A stretch of DNA of 64,000 nucleotides from a bacterium (GCA_023150945.1 JAKLJX010000013.1:62001-126000); one strand, 5' to 3'. Shown: positions 17,005 to 27,429, counted from the first letter of the stretch. Numbers and translations: made by a program. Notes: generated by a model not told the origin, from the sequence alone.

Positions 17005-20000
17005 CTACCTCAACACCACCGCCTTCCGCACTTGGGAAATCGCATTCGCGCTGAGTTGGTAGAAATAGACGCCTGCTGTCACCGGCCGGCCGGCCGCATC
17101 GCGGCCATCCCAGTTGACGAGATGATACCCCGCGGCTTGCGCCTCGCCCGGCACCAACGTGGCCACCAGCTCGCCCAGCAGGTTGAAGACACGCAGCGTA
17201 ACGCGCGCGTCGCTGGGAAGGCCGTAACGAATCGTGGTGCTTGCCATGCCGCGCGTGCGTTCTGAAGCCATGCTGGAAAACGGATTCGGAAAGTTTTGGT
17301 GCAGCTCAAAGTCACGCGGCAAGGGTGCAACCGCCTCGACATGTTCGGCAACGAACTCCTTTTCACCTGCCACCAACGCCAGCTTTTTCGCATGTTCGAT
17401 ACCGCGCGCGATAAACGTGTAAACGGGATTCTCGCGCACGTTTTGGCGATACTGCAGATCAGGATCAAGCAGATAAAGCTCAACCTCGCCGGCCGGCATT
17501 TCCTTCAAATCGAATTGCAGTCTGACCGTTTCGCCGTGGGCTTGGCTGGCCACGTCAAAATCCCAGCGGTGATTGGGCGTCGCCGCAGAGCGCATGTCAT
17601 CACTGAAGCGCGCCAGGGCCTTTTGCCATTCCGGATGCGGGAAATACAGCGAGACATACTCGCCGATGGGCGGCGGCTCGGCGCGATCGTGGCTGTCATA
17701 ATCATTTTTGCTTTGCGGCAACACGCCCGCAAAATTGAAATCATCGCGCGCTGCGGCGCAGCTTGCCATGATTTGCACGCGCCAACCGCCGGCGCTGGTT
17801 GCGCCTGCCGGCGTTGCTTTCTGCGGGCCGGAGGAGAGATCCGGATCAACGAAAAGAATGTCTGTCGTCTCGTTCAGGTTTGCGATGTAGTATCCTTCCC
17901 AGGGCGCGAGCGCCGCGGCCTCCGGCCAACCGCTGGCATTGAACGTTCGCAGCGTCACGCTGTTGCCGCTTTGCAAACGCAGCTTGTTGATTGGAATGGT
18001 GAAGTTGAACGGCGCGCCGATGAAGTTGTGGCCGCGCTGCAAGGTAATGGCAAACTCCTGATCGGTGCGCACCGAGCGCGCTGTGCCGGTGACAATGACC
18101 TTGCCCGGCTCGTTGACGATCAGGAACAAGCTTTTTCCGGGCAACAAATCGCCGCTGTTGCGCAGTTCGGTATAAGGCTCTTTGTCGTTGAGATTTGGTG
18201 AAGCGAGCAGCGACAGGCCATAAAGCCGCCATTTGGTGTCATCATAAGGGCCAAGCTCGTCGGCGAGAACGGCATGGGCATTGGGTTCGTCCAGCAGCAG
18301 GGGCACGGAGATCAAACGATAAGCGGCTTGCGTATTGCCTGCCGGCTGCGCCACGGGAGTGCCCTGCTCATCATGCCGCGCCTCGCTGGAGACTTGTATT
18401 TGAATCGAGAAATATTGGTCCGGCGGTAGCCGGTCTTGTGCACTATCCGCATCGGTTGCCGTGATAAAATACTCCACCCCGCGCGAGGTTACGGCGTTTG
18501 CCAGAATATCGCCGCGATAATTGTTGCCGCCGGTGAGCGTCATTGACTGCTTGATGAAGCCGGGATCACCGGCGCGGCGATAATGCAAATGCGCGCCGGC
18601 AACGCCGTTGTCGTCGATGATGCTGGCCGTGATTGCAATGCTCTGGCCGTTGGGGCGTGACGATTCCGGCATATGCGAGATTTCCGGCGCCGCATTGCTG
18701 CGCAAGACCGTAAAATCCCGGCTCGCCGCAACGCCGCCGCCCGGGCTGGCGTTGCTCACGGAGAATTCACGCACACCCAAAGCTGCTGCCATCGAGAGGG
18801 TGAGCCGTGCACGCATGCTGGTCGTGCTTCTGACTTCGATGGCATTGACCGTGATGCCGTTGCCGACATTCACGGTGGTGGCATCAGGGAAGAAGTTCAT
18901 GCCGAAAAATTCCACTGCAACCGTTTGCCCAATGCGGGCGGAGTCCGGAGCAATGCCGGTCAATACCGGCGCGGGATTGCTTACGGTAAAGGTTTGACTA
19001 TTGGAGGCGCCGAGCGAGAAAAGGCGCGGCCCGGTGGCGGCAGCGCTGTCAATGGTGAGATTCACCGTCAGGCGCGTTGCATCGCTGAGTTGCTTTTGAT
19101 TGACCGTGATATTCGGCCCAACATTCACCGTCAAATCTTCGCTCAAGTTGGCGCCGGTGAAAACAACTTCAAGAGTGTCGAGACGATTGCCGCCGGTGGG
19201 AGCGATACTGTCCAATATCACGCTTTGCGGCCGCACCGTGAACGTTTGCGTAGCAGAAGTTCCGCCGCCCGGGCCGCTGTTGGTCACGGAGAATTCGCGC
19301 TCACCCCGGGCCGCGCCGGCAGAGATGGTGAGATTCGCGGTCAAGCTGGTCTCGCTATTTACTTTGATCGAGTTGACTGTGATGTTCGATCCCACATGCA
19401 CCGCAGTAGCATCGCCAAAGAAATTCGTACCGATGAAAACCACGTCGAGCGTTTGTCCGGCATCGCCTGCGGCAGGACTGAGTCCGGCCAATGTTGGCGC
19501 GGGATTGCGCACGGTGAACGTTTGGCTGTTCGACGTTCCCACGGAAAAATTGCGCGGCCCGGTGGCAGCTTGGCCGCTGATCGTGATATTCGCGGTCAAG
19601 CTGGTGTCGCCGCTATCCAGACTTTTTAGATTGACGGTAATGCCCGGGCCGGTGTTCACCGGAAGATTCTGATCAAAATTCGTTCCGGTAAAAATCACAT
19701 TCAAGCTTTGCAAGCGATCGCCGGCGGCGGGATCGATGCTGGTCAGCGTCACCGTCTGCGGCTGCACGCGGAACATCTGCGTGGCTGAGGTTCCTCCGCC
19801 GGGCGCGGCATTGCTCACCGAAAAATTGTGAGCACCGGTGTCAGCCGCCGCGGTAATCGTGAGGTTCGCCGTCAGGCTGGTGGCACTGTTCACGACGATC
19901 GCATTCACCTCTATTCCCGGGCCGGTGTTCACCGTGGTTGCATCCTGAAAGAAATTGCTGCCGGTAAAAACCACCTCCAATGTCTGGCCAAGATCGCCGC

Positions 20001-23000
20001 TGGCCGGAGAAATTTCCGCCAGGGTGGGCGCGGGATTGTTGACGGTAAACGCCACGCCGTTGGATGAGCCGATTGAAAAATTGCGCGGCCCGGTGGCGGC
20101 ATTGGCGCCGATGGTAATATTCACCGTTATGCTCTCTGGACTGTTGAACCGTTGCGAGTTGATCGAAATATCCGGCCCCACATTTACTGCCAGGCTTTCA
20201 GTGAAATTGGTGCCGGAAAAAATCACCTCCAGCGTTTGCAAACGATCTCCGCTGGCCGGCGCGAGCGCCGCCAACACCACGGTCTGCGGATTCACCGTGA
20301 AGGCTTGACTGGCCGAGACGCCTCCGCCGGGGCCGCTGTTGATCACCACGAAATCATGTCTGCCGGTGTCAGCCGCGGCGGTGATGGTGAGGTTTGCCGT
20401 CAAGCTGGTTGGGCTTGTCACGGTTATCTCATTCACGAGAATGCCATTGCCGGCATTCACCGTGGTGGCATCTTGAAAGAAATTGCTGCCGGTGAAAATC
20501 ACGTCCAAGGTTTGTTCCATATCGCCGCGCGCCGGGGCAATGCTGGCCAGCGTGGGCGCGGGATTGGTAACAGTGAAAATCTGGCTGTTCGATTCGCCCA
20601 CCGAAAACTCACGCGGCCCGGTCACAGCGTTGGCGGCGATGGAGAGATTCACGGTCAAACTCTCCGGACTGTGCAGCCTTTTGGAATTGATCGCAATATC
20701 CGCCCCGACATTTATCGCGAGATCGTCGGCAATGTTGTTGCCGGTAAAAGTCACCTCCAGCGTCTGCAAACGATTGCCGCTCGCCGGCGCGACCCTGCTC
20801 AGCGTCGGGTTAGCTGTCATGAACTCGAACACGCTCGAAAAGAAGCTTGGGCCAAAATTGTTTTTGGCATTGACGCGCCAGTAGTAGCGTGTGTTGTTGG
20901 CCAGCGGGCCCACCGGCCATGCGGTAACACTGAGGGTGGAATCATCCAAGACCGCGGTGGTGAAGTCTGCGCCGGTGGAAATTTGCAGCCGGTAGGAATT
21001 CGCGCCGGTGGCGGGCTGCCAGGAGAGCGTGGGCGTGAGCGGCTGGCCATCAGCGCTGTTGGCGGGCGTGAGCAAAACCGGCGGCAGCAGGCGCGGCGTG
21101 GCGTTTTTCGTGCCGCCGTACGCGCCCAGGTCGATGCGGCTGCCATTCGGCGCCGGCTCCTCGCCGACCGCATCCGCCGGATCACCGGCGTCGAGCGCCG
21201 GCGAAGTGTTTTGCAAGCGAAAATCGTTGGCCGCGGGATCGAGATAGCGCGGCGCCAGGCTAATATCGCCGACTCCGGAAAAATTGAATGCGCCGGCGTA
21301 ATTGACTTCGTTGTTAAAAACATCGTTGTAACGGTGCACGCCAGGCGCTGCGTTGTTGTCAATTCCAACGCTGCTGTTGGTGATGATGTTGTTCTTCACC
21401 ACCGCAGCGGCTGCTCCGGAAGTGATTTGCACCGCGGTCGCGCAGTTGTGAATCGTGTTGTTGATCAGTAGTGCGGCACCTGAAATGGCGACGCCGCGTC
21501 CCTGGCCTTGCCGGATGCCATAGATCACATTATGCCTGGCCACGGTGGCGCCTTGCAAAACCAGAGCATCTTCGGCAACGTTGTTGCCATCAAACACAAA
21601 GCCTGCGATTGTGCTGCCATGTGAATCAACCAGCATATTCGTACTGACCGCTCGAATCACCGTTCTGTTGAGAAAAAAATCGCGCGCCGAGGCCGAGAAA
21701 TCCTCCGTATAACCGCCCAACAATACGACTTGTGCTTGCGGTTGCAAACCCTCGCTGAAATTGCCGGCAGCCACTTTGACAGTGTCGCCTGCACTCGCGC
21801 GAGTGAGCGCGGTTTGAATGTTGCGCACAGGCAAGTTGGCGGTGCCCGCGTTGGCGTCGTTACCGCGCGTGGCTGAGACATACAGCACGGTATTGGGTAA
21901 CGTCGTGAACGTGCGGTCGCTGCCATTACTGGTTCCCGCGCTGTTGCTCGCAGTCACGCGAAAATGATAAGTCGTGTTGGCGGCAAGATTCGGCAAGACT
22001 GCGCTCACCTCCGTGGCGTTGTTGCCGGTCACAGGGCTTGGTGTTGCGGTTATTTCGCTGCCGTAACTCGTGGTCAAGCCGTATTGAAATTTGACCGTAG
22101 CGCTGGCAAGGTTGGCATTGACCGTGGCATTCAACGTGGCAGTGCGCTTGCCGACGTTGGTTGCAGCGTTCGTGGTCACGGTGGGCGGCGCCGGCGTCGT
22201 GGCCGAGGCCTCATTGGAATAGGCGGAGTTGCCGCCGTCGTTTTCCGCGCGCACGCGATAGGTGTATCTCGTTCCCGGCGTCAAGCCGGTGTCACTGTGA
22301 TTCGTGCTGCCCGCGGCTTTGTTGAGGAGGAAGGTGAAAGCGCCGGTTCCAATTTTTCTTTCAATTCTGAAACGAGTCTCATTGCCGGATTGGTCGTTCC
22401 AGGTGAGATTGATTTGCGTGCTCGAAATCGCATTTGCCTGCAAGTTGGTCGGCGCCTCGGGCGGCGTGGGCGGTGGCGGATTGGCAGTGACCTGCAGGGT
22501 GGAAACAGAAACGCGATAGTTGTCTTCTTCGTTGCTTTCGCGGATGGTGGTGTCTGGGTCGAGGCTCAGCCAGACATAGTAACTCCCAGGGCTGGTTGTG
22601 TCCGGCACAGTCGCGAGTTCTCCGCTGAAATCTTTGCTTTCATTGAATCCCAGCGGCGGAGGCATGGTGTAGGAATGCAGGAAGCGGCTAAAATCTGGTT
22701 CTCCGGTGTTGTTCTTGGATAGGAAGAAATTGATTTTGATGTCAGTTATAACCAAATCCGCGTCGTTGTTGGTTATCGTGCCGCTCAAACTTATTGTGCC
22801 TCCGGGCGCGACGGCGTTGGGACTGAAGGAAAAGGCAGAAGCGAACAAATTTGGCACAAAGGTGTTCAGCACGCCTTTGAAAATGCCGGATTGAGAAGTT
22901 CCTGCCAAGACTACATCGCCTTGCCCTCTTGCAAGCGATGGAATCACGGACTCGGTCAGCCCCGTGCTCATGGGCACCCAATTCTGACCGCGATCTTTTG

Positions 23001-23844
23001 ATCGAAATACTCCGCCGCCGTCTGTGCCAACGCAAAAATCATTAGTTGAGTTTTTGAGCAACGACAGCACATTCATGTTGGTCAAACCCGTGCTCACCCG
23101 CACCCAAGAATTGCCGTTGTTGGTTGAGCGGTACACACCCCCGGCCAGCGTGCCGACCCAGATTTCATCCAGGGAATTGATTGCAAAGGCGCGCACGCGG
23201 GTGTGAAGTAAGCCGCTGTTGACCGGCGACCAGCTTGCCCCTTCATCCAGCGAGCGAAAGATGCCGGTGTCAAACGTGCCGGCGAAGAGGTGCCCGCTGC
23301 TGTTGACGGCTACGGCGCGAATTTTTCCATCCGCGAGGCCGCCGGCCAGTTGCGTCCAGAGGCCGCCGGTGCGACTCGCAAAAACGCCGGAGCCATCGGT
23401 GCCCGCAAAAACGCGGCCCTCGGAGTTGATGGCCATACAGGTGATGGAAAGATTGGTCAAGCCATTATTCACCTGCGCCCAGCTTTCGCCGTCATCGGTG
23501 GAGAGAAAAACGCCGCCGCCATTCGTGCCGGCAAAAACATAGCCATTCGATTGAATGGCAAACGCCGAGACGTATGGGTTCGTCAAGCCATTGTTGATCG
23601 CCTGCCACGTTGCGCCCTCATCCTCCGACCGATAGATGCCGCCCTGCTCGGTGCCGGCAAACAGAACGCCGGCGCGGTTGGCTGCCATTGCCGTGATGCG
23701 ACCCTGATCGCTGGGACCACCGCTCTTTTGCCAGAAGGATTGCGCTCGCGCCTCGCCCAGCGCCAGCGCCTGCCACAGAAGAAGGATTACCACGTGGGTG
23801 GTGCCGCGTGATCCGGGCAACACCTGCAACCGGCTGAGTTTCAT
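17005..23844 (-). CDS. Giant multidomain secreted surface protein (2279 residues)
   Basis: ATG 23844 with GGGAGAG upstream starts a signal peptide ending GEARAQ. Domains in order: seven propeller-like repeats of the form VFAGTxGGGVFRSxDxGxxW (about 45-335), a CARDB-like adhesion domain (345-475), two fibronectin-III-like domains (480-660), a right-handed beta-helix with an 'ATRGNDANAGT' start typical of DUF1565-like folds (665-905), another Fn3-like domain (935-1010), eight TIG/IPT domains (1010-1716), a mixed region of unknown folds (1720-2190), and a type IX secretion-like sorting domain (NFPNPF, ending VRKAVVLR). A surface adhesin or polymer-binding scaffold is likely. The sorting domain has a 15-residue insert after NPFSS. 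Confidence 0.9.
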   Translation of the reverse strand: MKLSRLQVLPGSRGTTHVVILLLWQALALGEARAQSFWQKSGGPSDQGRITAMAANRAGVLFAGTEQGGIYRSEDEGATWQAINNGLTNPYVSAFAIQSNGYVFAGTNGGGVFLSTDDGESWAQVNNGLTNLSITCMAINSEGRVFAGTDGSGVFASRTGGLWTQLAGGLADGKIRAVAVNSSGHLFAGTFDTGIFRSLDEGASWSPVNSGLLHTRVRAFAINSLDEIWVGTLAGGVYRSTNNGNSWVRVSTGLTNMNVLSLLKNSTNDFCVGTDGGGVFRSKDRGQNWVPMSTGLTESVIPSLARGQGDVVLAGTSQSGIFKGVLNTFVPNLFASAFSFSPNAVAPGGTISLSGTITNNDADLVITDIKINFFLSKNNTGEPDFSRFLHSYTMPPPLGFNESKDFSGELATVPDTTSPGSYYVWLSLDPDTTIRESNEEDNYRVSVSTLQVTANPPPPTPPEAPTNLQANAISSTQINLTWNDQSGNETRFRIERKIGTGAFTFLLNKAAGSTNHSDTGLTPGTRYTYRVRAENDGGNSAYSNEASATTPAPPTVTTNAATNVGKRTATLNATVNANLASATVKFQYGLTTSYGSEITATPSPVTGNNATEVSAVLPNLAANTTYHFRVTASNSAGTSNGSDRTFTTLPNTVLYVSATRGNDANAGTANLPVRNIQTALTRASAGDTVKVAAGNFSEGLQPQAQVVLLGGYTEDFSASARDFFLNRTVIRAVSTNMLVDSHGSTIAGFVFDGNNVAEDALVLQGATVARHNVIYGIRQGQGRGVAISGAALLINNTIHNCATAVQITSGAAAAVVKNNIITNSSVGIDNNAAPGVHRYNDVFNNEVNYAGAFNFSGVGDISLAPRYLDPAANDFRLQNTSPALDAGDPADAVGEEPAPNGSRIDLGAYGGTKNATPRLLPPVLLTPANSADGQPLTPTLSWQPATGANSYRLQISTGADFTTAVLDDSTLSVTAWPVGPLANNTRYYWRVNAKNNFGPSFFSSVFEFMTANPTLSRVAPASGNRLQTLEVTFTGNNIADDLAINVGADIAINSKRLHSPESLTVNLSIAANAVTGPREFSVGESNSQIFTVTNPAPTLASIAPARGDMEQTLDVIFTGSNFFQDATTVNAGNGILVNEITVTSPTSLTANLTITAAADTGRHDFVVINSGPGGGVSASQAFTVNPQTVVLAALAPASGDRLQTLEVIFSGTNFTESLAVNVGPDISINSQRFNSPESITVNITIGANAATGPRNFSIGSSNGVAFTVNNPAPTLAEISPASGDLGQTLEVVFTGSNFFQDATTVNTGPGIEVNAIVVNSATSLTANLTITAAADTGAHNFSVSNAAPGGGTSATQMFRVQPQTVTLTSIDPAAGDRLQSLNVIFTGTNFDQNLPVNTGPGITVNLKSLDSGDTSLTANITISGQAATGPRNFSVGTSNSQTFTVRNPAPTLAGLSPAAGDAGQTLDVVFIGTNFFGDATAVHVGSNITVNSIKVNSETSLTANLTISAGAARGEREFSVTNSGPGGGTSATQTFTVRPQSVILDSIAPTGGNRLDTLEVVFTGANLSEDLTVNVGPNITVNQKQLSDATRLTVNLTIDSAAATGPRLFSLGASNSQTFTVSNPAPVLTGIAPDSARIGQTVAVEFFGMNFFPDATTVNVGNGITVNAIEVRSTTSMRARLTLSMAAALGVREFSVSNASPGGGVAASRDFTVLRSNAAPEISHMPESSRPNGQSIAITASIIDDNGVAGAHLHYRRAGDPGFIKQSMTLTGGNNYRGDILANAVTSRGVEYFITATDADSAQDRLPPDQYFSIQIQVSSEARHDEQGTPVAQPAGNTQAAYRLISVPLLLDEPNAHAVLADELGPYDDTKWRLYGLSLLASPNLNDKEPYTELRNSGDLLPGKSLFLIVNEPGKVIVTGTARSVRTDQEFAITLQRGHNFIGAPFNFTIPINKLRLQSGNSVTLRTFNASGWPEAAALAPWEGYYIANLNETTDILFVDPDLSSGPQKATPAGATSAGGWRVQIMASCAAARDDFNFAGVLPQSKNDYDSHDRAEPPPIGEYVSLYFPHPEWQKALARFSDDMRSAATPNHRWDFDVASQAHGETVRLQFDLKEMPAGEVELYLLDPDLQYRQNVRENPVYTFIARGIEHAKKLALVAGEKEFVAEHVEAVAPLPRDFELHQNFPNPFSSMASERTRGMASTTIRYGLPSDARVTLRVFNLLGELVATLVPGEAQAAGYHLVNWDGRDAAGRPVTAGVYFYQLSANAISQVRKAVVLR
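18695..20815 (-). repeat. Four tandem copies of a ~530-bp unit encoding two TIG domains
   Basis: Within the giant gene, TIG domains alternate between type A (SGNRLQTLEVxFTGxN ... SNSQxFTV, ~80 residues) and type B (GDxxQTLDVxFTGxNFFxDATTVN ... GPGGGxSATQxFTV, ~95 residues). The order is A-B four times, about 177 residues per pair, so the duplicated unit is the pair. DNA similarity between pairs is visible by eye. Confidence 0.85.
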
Positions 23845-23987
23845 CGTTTCTCTCCCATTTGGCGGCGCTCTTGCCAAAGTCTCAGCAGGCCGCCCGTCGA
23901 TTTTTTTGTCCCGCCAGCTTTGGATTGCCGCGGTGCGAAATTTTCACTTCTGGTGAGTTGTGGCGTTTGAGCCGAATGCCGGCAATC

Positions 23988-24602
23988 TCATGGCAGTGGC
24001 GGTGGCGTTGGCAAAGATTGCGGCGTGGGGGCAGCCCCATTCTTGGTGTTGCCACCGGCAAGTATGGCTACCGTGAGGGCGGCAACGCCAGCACCGCCGC
24101 CAAGTAAGAACCACTTCGCCATGCCGCGTCTCTTCTTTTGCGAAGCTGTGGCAGAATCCGGTGCTGCAGGTGGGGAGGACAACGCGACTGGTGTCGTACG
24201 CTGTTCTTCGGCGCGAACTTGTTCGACGAGGTCGACGAAACCGGGATAATCCTGCTCAGGATCGGGTTGATAGTCCGATGCGAGGCGCAGCATGGCGCGA
24301 ACCGTCTCGCGGGCTTGCTGCGCATCATCCCGGGCTTGATAGACCATGGCCTGCACGCGATAGGCCCGCAATTGTGCCGCGACGGGCAGGCTGCTTTGCT
24401 TCAAACAGCGATCGGCCTGCGCCAGCGCTTCATCAAAATTGGCCTCATGAAATTCCCGCTCCGCCGCGGCCAGTTCGGACGCACAGGGAGTTTGCGCCCG
24501 CGTGTGATCCACCAAACCGGTGCTCAACCAGAGGGACAAGCTCAGGGCAGTGAATGACCAGAGGCCGATTGGCCGCCGCGCGCCATGTCTGCTGTGAGGC
24601 AT
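23988..24602 (-). CDS. TPR-like periplasmic/membrane protein, kinase partner
   Basis: 204 residues from ATG 24602 (GGAG seven bases upstream; a TTG two codons earlier is less likely). N-terminal hydrophobic segment (about 14-38, ending TRAQ) is a signal peptide or anchor. Residues about 40-120 form helical pairs with TPR-like spacing (EREFHEANFDEALAQADRCL). A second strongly hydrophobic stretch (about 163-187, KWFLLGGGAGVAALTVAILAGG) is a membrane anchor, followed by a Pro-rich tail. It starts 14 bases after the Ser/Thr kinase stop and so is in the same transcript; it may present or dock kinase substrates. No catalytic residues seen. Confidence 0.75.
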   Translation of the reverse strand: MPHSRHGARRPIGLWSFTALSLSLWLSTGLVDHTRAQTPCASELAAAEREFHEANFDEALAQADRCLKQSSLPVAAQLRAYRVQAMVYQARDDAQQARETVRAMLRLASDYQPDPEQDYPGFVDLVEQVRAEEQRTTPVALSSPPAAPDSATASQKKRRGMAKWFLLGGGAGVAALTVAILAGGNTKNGAAPTPQSLPTPPPLP

Positions 24603-24616
24603 AAGCAATCTCCGGG

Positions 24617-26701
24617 CTATTGAAGTTTTTGCAGCGTGAAACGCAAAGGCTCGTTGACATTGCCTTCCAACAGAATCGTTTTGGCCGGACCCACCATACG
24701 ATAACCTTCCTGCCGAACCGCGATCGTGTGCAGACCGATGTGCAACATGAGCTGCTTGGGCGCTTTTTGATTGAGGTCGTTGCCGTCAACAATGATGCTG
24801 GCATACACCGGATTGTTCGATTGATCGAAAGCGGTCACGCGCAGCGTCGCCTGCCTGTTGAAATCGATCTCGAGCGACACTTCTTCGTCCGGCGCGATCG
24901 TTACGTTCTTTTCCCATCTCCCCAGCGTGGGATGAACCGCCGTCAGGCGATGCACGCCGGCCGCCAGCGTTTTGGTGAAACGCAGGGTTGATTCCTGCCG
25001 CTCCAGCGCGCCATTGAGGTAAATGGTGCCAAACGGTTTCACCAGCACACTCAAGGTTCCGGTCTGCAACTGCAGTCTGCCGAATGCTTCGCTGGTTTGT
25101 CCGGAAAATATTGTTACGAAAGTGGTGTCGTCCTTGTATCCCGGCAGGCGCAAGATGATTTCATGCCGGCCGGCGGCGATCACTGCTGTTTGGGGAGTCA
25201 CGCCGAACGCGCGTCCGTTCAGCAGAATTGCGGCGCCGGCAGGATCGGATTTGATCGCGAGTGTGCCCGCTGCCGGCGTTGTCTCGCTTGGCAGCGGGTT
25301 TCTCTCCAGCACGAAACGGCGCGGAGGATTCGCGCCGTGCGACAGCACAAGCTCCTCCCGCCGGGTTTGATGGCCGGGTGCTGAGATGTCGATGTCATGC
25401 CGGCCCACGTTGAGCCGCAGATCGGCAAGTTCCACAGCCGCGACTGGCCTGCCATCGATTTTCACACTGGCTTCCGGCGGCGCGACGGTGAGCCTCAGCT
25501 TCGCTGCCGGCCGCATGGTGAATGAGAAAGCCTCCGGCCGGCCTGCAATGATTGTCACCGCCGTGTCGAGCGGGAAGTAATCTGCCTTTTGCAGCCGCAG
25601 CGCGATCCGGCCTGCGCGCGCCGGGGTCATTTTCAGCGGTGTGACACCGGTGGAATCGCCATCGAGGAAGACGGTTGCGCCGCCGGGCTGGGTGGCGAGC
25701 GAGAGGCTGGGAAGGGGAGATTGTGCGAGTTCGCCGGAATTGCGCGCGAGTCTTTGTGAAAGCAAGATCGCAGCCACAACAACAATCGCGGCCAGCGCAG
25801 CCAGGGCGATTCTTCCCAGCGGCCGTTTGCCGGAGCGCTTGACTGCTGCCGGAGAAATTCGCGCGGCGGCAGCCTGTTCAAATTCGGTGAGTGCTGCGGC
25901 CATCTCCGCGGCTGATTGAAATCGCCCGTCAGGGTTTTGCGCGAGCGCTTTCATCACAATCTTCGCCAGTTCCCTGGGAATGGCCAGATTGAGGCGCTCC
26001 GGCGAAGGCAGGTTGCCTGCCACGATCGCCTGGCGGGTTGCGAAATCAGTCAAGCTCGCGTCAAAGGGCGTTTTGCCCGTCAGGGTTTCATACAAACTCA
26101 TGCCTGCGGAATAGAGATCACTGCGGTGATCGACCTGGGACATGCCGTGAATTTGCTCGGGTGACATGTAGTGCAGCGTGCCGCCGGTGATCGTGCTGGT
26201 GGTGGGTTCGGAAGGATGCTGCAGCTTGGCCAGCCCGAAGTCCATCACCTTCACCGTGCCGAGGCGATTGACCATGATGTTGTTGGGTTTCAAGTCGCGG
26301 TGAATGACGCCGGCGCGGTGGGCGTGCTCGAGGGCGTGCAGGATTTGGTGGAAAAGAGGCAGCGCTTCGGCATGCGGAAGCGGGCCGCGGCTGCGGAGTA
26401 TTTGCGCCAGCGTGTCGCCGTCAACGAATTCCATCACCAGCAGCAGCCCCAACTCGGTTTCCCGCAGCGCATGCACGTTGACGATGAAGGGATCTTGCAG
26501 CTTGCCGAGCGCGCGCGCTTCCGCGCGAAACCGTTTTAAGAAGCTCTCGTCACGCGACAGCCCGAGGTCCATCATCTTGAGCGCCACGATCTTGTCGAGC
26601 TGAAGGTCGAGGGCCTGGTAGACGACGCCCATGCCGCCTTTGCCGAGCAGCGCGATGATGCGATAGTTGTCAATCGTCTTGCCGATGAGCCTTGCTTCCA
26701 T
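24617..26701 (-). CDS. Membrane Ser/Thr protein kinase with PEGA repeats
   Basis: 694 residues from ATG 26701. Residues 12-275 are a Hanks-type kinase: Gly-rich loop LGKGGMGVVY, catalytic Lys in VALKMM, HRDLKPNN loop, DFG metal motif, and APE-like MSPEQ. A membrane helix (about 300-320, ALAAIVVVAAILL) separates this cytoplasmic kinase from an exported region holding several PEGA domains (about 335-690; for example PGGATVFLDGDSTGVTPL and PAGAAILLNGRAFGVTPQ). PEGA repeats usually bind cell-envelope ligands, so the protein is a transmembrane sensor that phosphorylates cytoplasmic targets. All canonical catalytic residues are present. Followed directly by the TPR-like gene. Confidence 0.93.
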   Translation of the reverse strand: MEARLIGKTIDNYRIIALLGKGGMGVVYQALDLQLDKIVALKMMDLGLSRDESFLKRFRAEARALGKLQDPFIVNVHALRETELGLLLVMEFVDGDTLAQILRSRGPLPHAEALPLFHQILHALEHAHRAGVIHRDLKPNNIMVNRLGTVKVMDFGLAKLQHPSEPTTSTITGGTLHYMSPEQIHGMSQVDHRSDLYSAGMSLYETLTGKTPFDASLTDFATRQAIVAGNLPSPERLNLAIPRELAKIVMKALAQNPDGRFQSAAEMAAALTEFEQAAAARISPAAVKRSGKRPLGRIALAALAAIVVVAAILLSQRLARNSGELAQSPLPSLSLATQPGGATVFLDGDSTGVTPLKMTPARAGRIALRLQKADYFPLDTAVTIIAGRPEAFSFTMRPAAKLRLTVAPPEASVKIDGRPVAAVELADLRLNVGRHDIDISAPGHQTRREELVLSHGANPPRRFVLERNPLPSETTPAAGTLAIKSDPAGAAILLNGRAFGVTPQTAVIAAGRHEIILRLPGYKDDTTFVTIFSGQTSEAFGRLQLQTGTLSVLVKPFGTIYLNGALERQESTLRFTKTLAAGVHRLTAVHPTLGRWEKNVTIAPDEEVSLEIDFNRQATLRVTAFDQSNNPVYASIIVDGNDLNQKAPKQLMLHIGLHTIAVRQEGYRMVGPAKTILLEGNVNEPLRFTLQKLQ

Positions 26702-27429
26702 CAGTCGACGCGAGTCGTTATGAGGTCACAACAGCCGGCAGCGCCTTTTCCTTGCAGGCTGGCCGCGCCGGCGGTCTCATTTCAACCGGCTCCGGCCAAC
26801 GCCCGAGGATTGGGTAGCGTCTGATTGCCTTCACCGGCAGCCCAGCAGGAGCACGTCCCCGCCCGGCCTGCGCGGCGATTGGTGTGGGGCCAAACACCTT
26901 CCTGGAAGACGAATTTTTCACGCAAGCGCGGCTGCGCGGCACTGCGACATGCCCATCACAACAATGCCGTGCCTGAAGATGGCGAGGAACGATCAGCTCA
27001 GAAGGTGAACCGTTACACCTTTCAGCTCATTCCGCCGCAGCGAAAAAAGCTGCTAAGCGATAGAATGGACAGCGGGAGCAACAGCCCGTGCAGGTAAGCG
27101 GATTCTATGCCCCAGATTTTGGGTGGGTTGATTTATCGTCATGACGGCATTACTCACAAAGTATGTACGTTGCCCGCCATCCGGCAAAAGCCCGGGAATA
27201 CGTAACGCTGGTCTGTATGCTTGCAGCAAAGCACAATCACGGCATGCTTCCCTGCCGGGCCTCAAAACGACGTCCTGATGATGAGTAATATCCTGGGAGG
27301 GAAAAAATCAGGGCGGGAGTATAGCAATCCTAAAGAAATTGCGCAAGCGCAATCTTCCGTGCGTTCGGCGGCAAGGCCGGTTGCGGCGCGTTGCGGTGCC
27401 GGCCTCTTGCCCGCGGCGGTGCGGCTTGC
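26702..27429. other. Intergenic region between the purine cluster and the kinase
   Basis: About 730 bases. Only short frames without start signals. It holds the end of the purine/pdu gene group (terminator candidate near 27331) and the promoter region of the kinase. No repeat family member recognised. Confidence 0.55.
27331..27353 (-). terminator. Probable terminator after the pduT-like gene
   Basis: On the minus strand ATTGCGC-TT-GCGCAAT is followed by TTCTTTA. It lies about 77 bases past the end of the pduT-like gene, the last gene of the purine group. The tight loop weakens the call. Confidence 0.4.

Noticed and set aside
18695-20815. Regular repeats considered as a CRISPR array
   Set aside because: Period is about 530 bases, the repeats are coding and diverged, with no short spacers or cas genes.
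20152-21471. 439-codon plus-strand frame
   Set aside because: Shadow of the giant surface-protein gene; Arg/Gly/His-rich translation with no domain.
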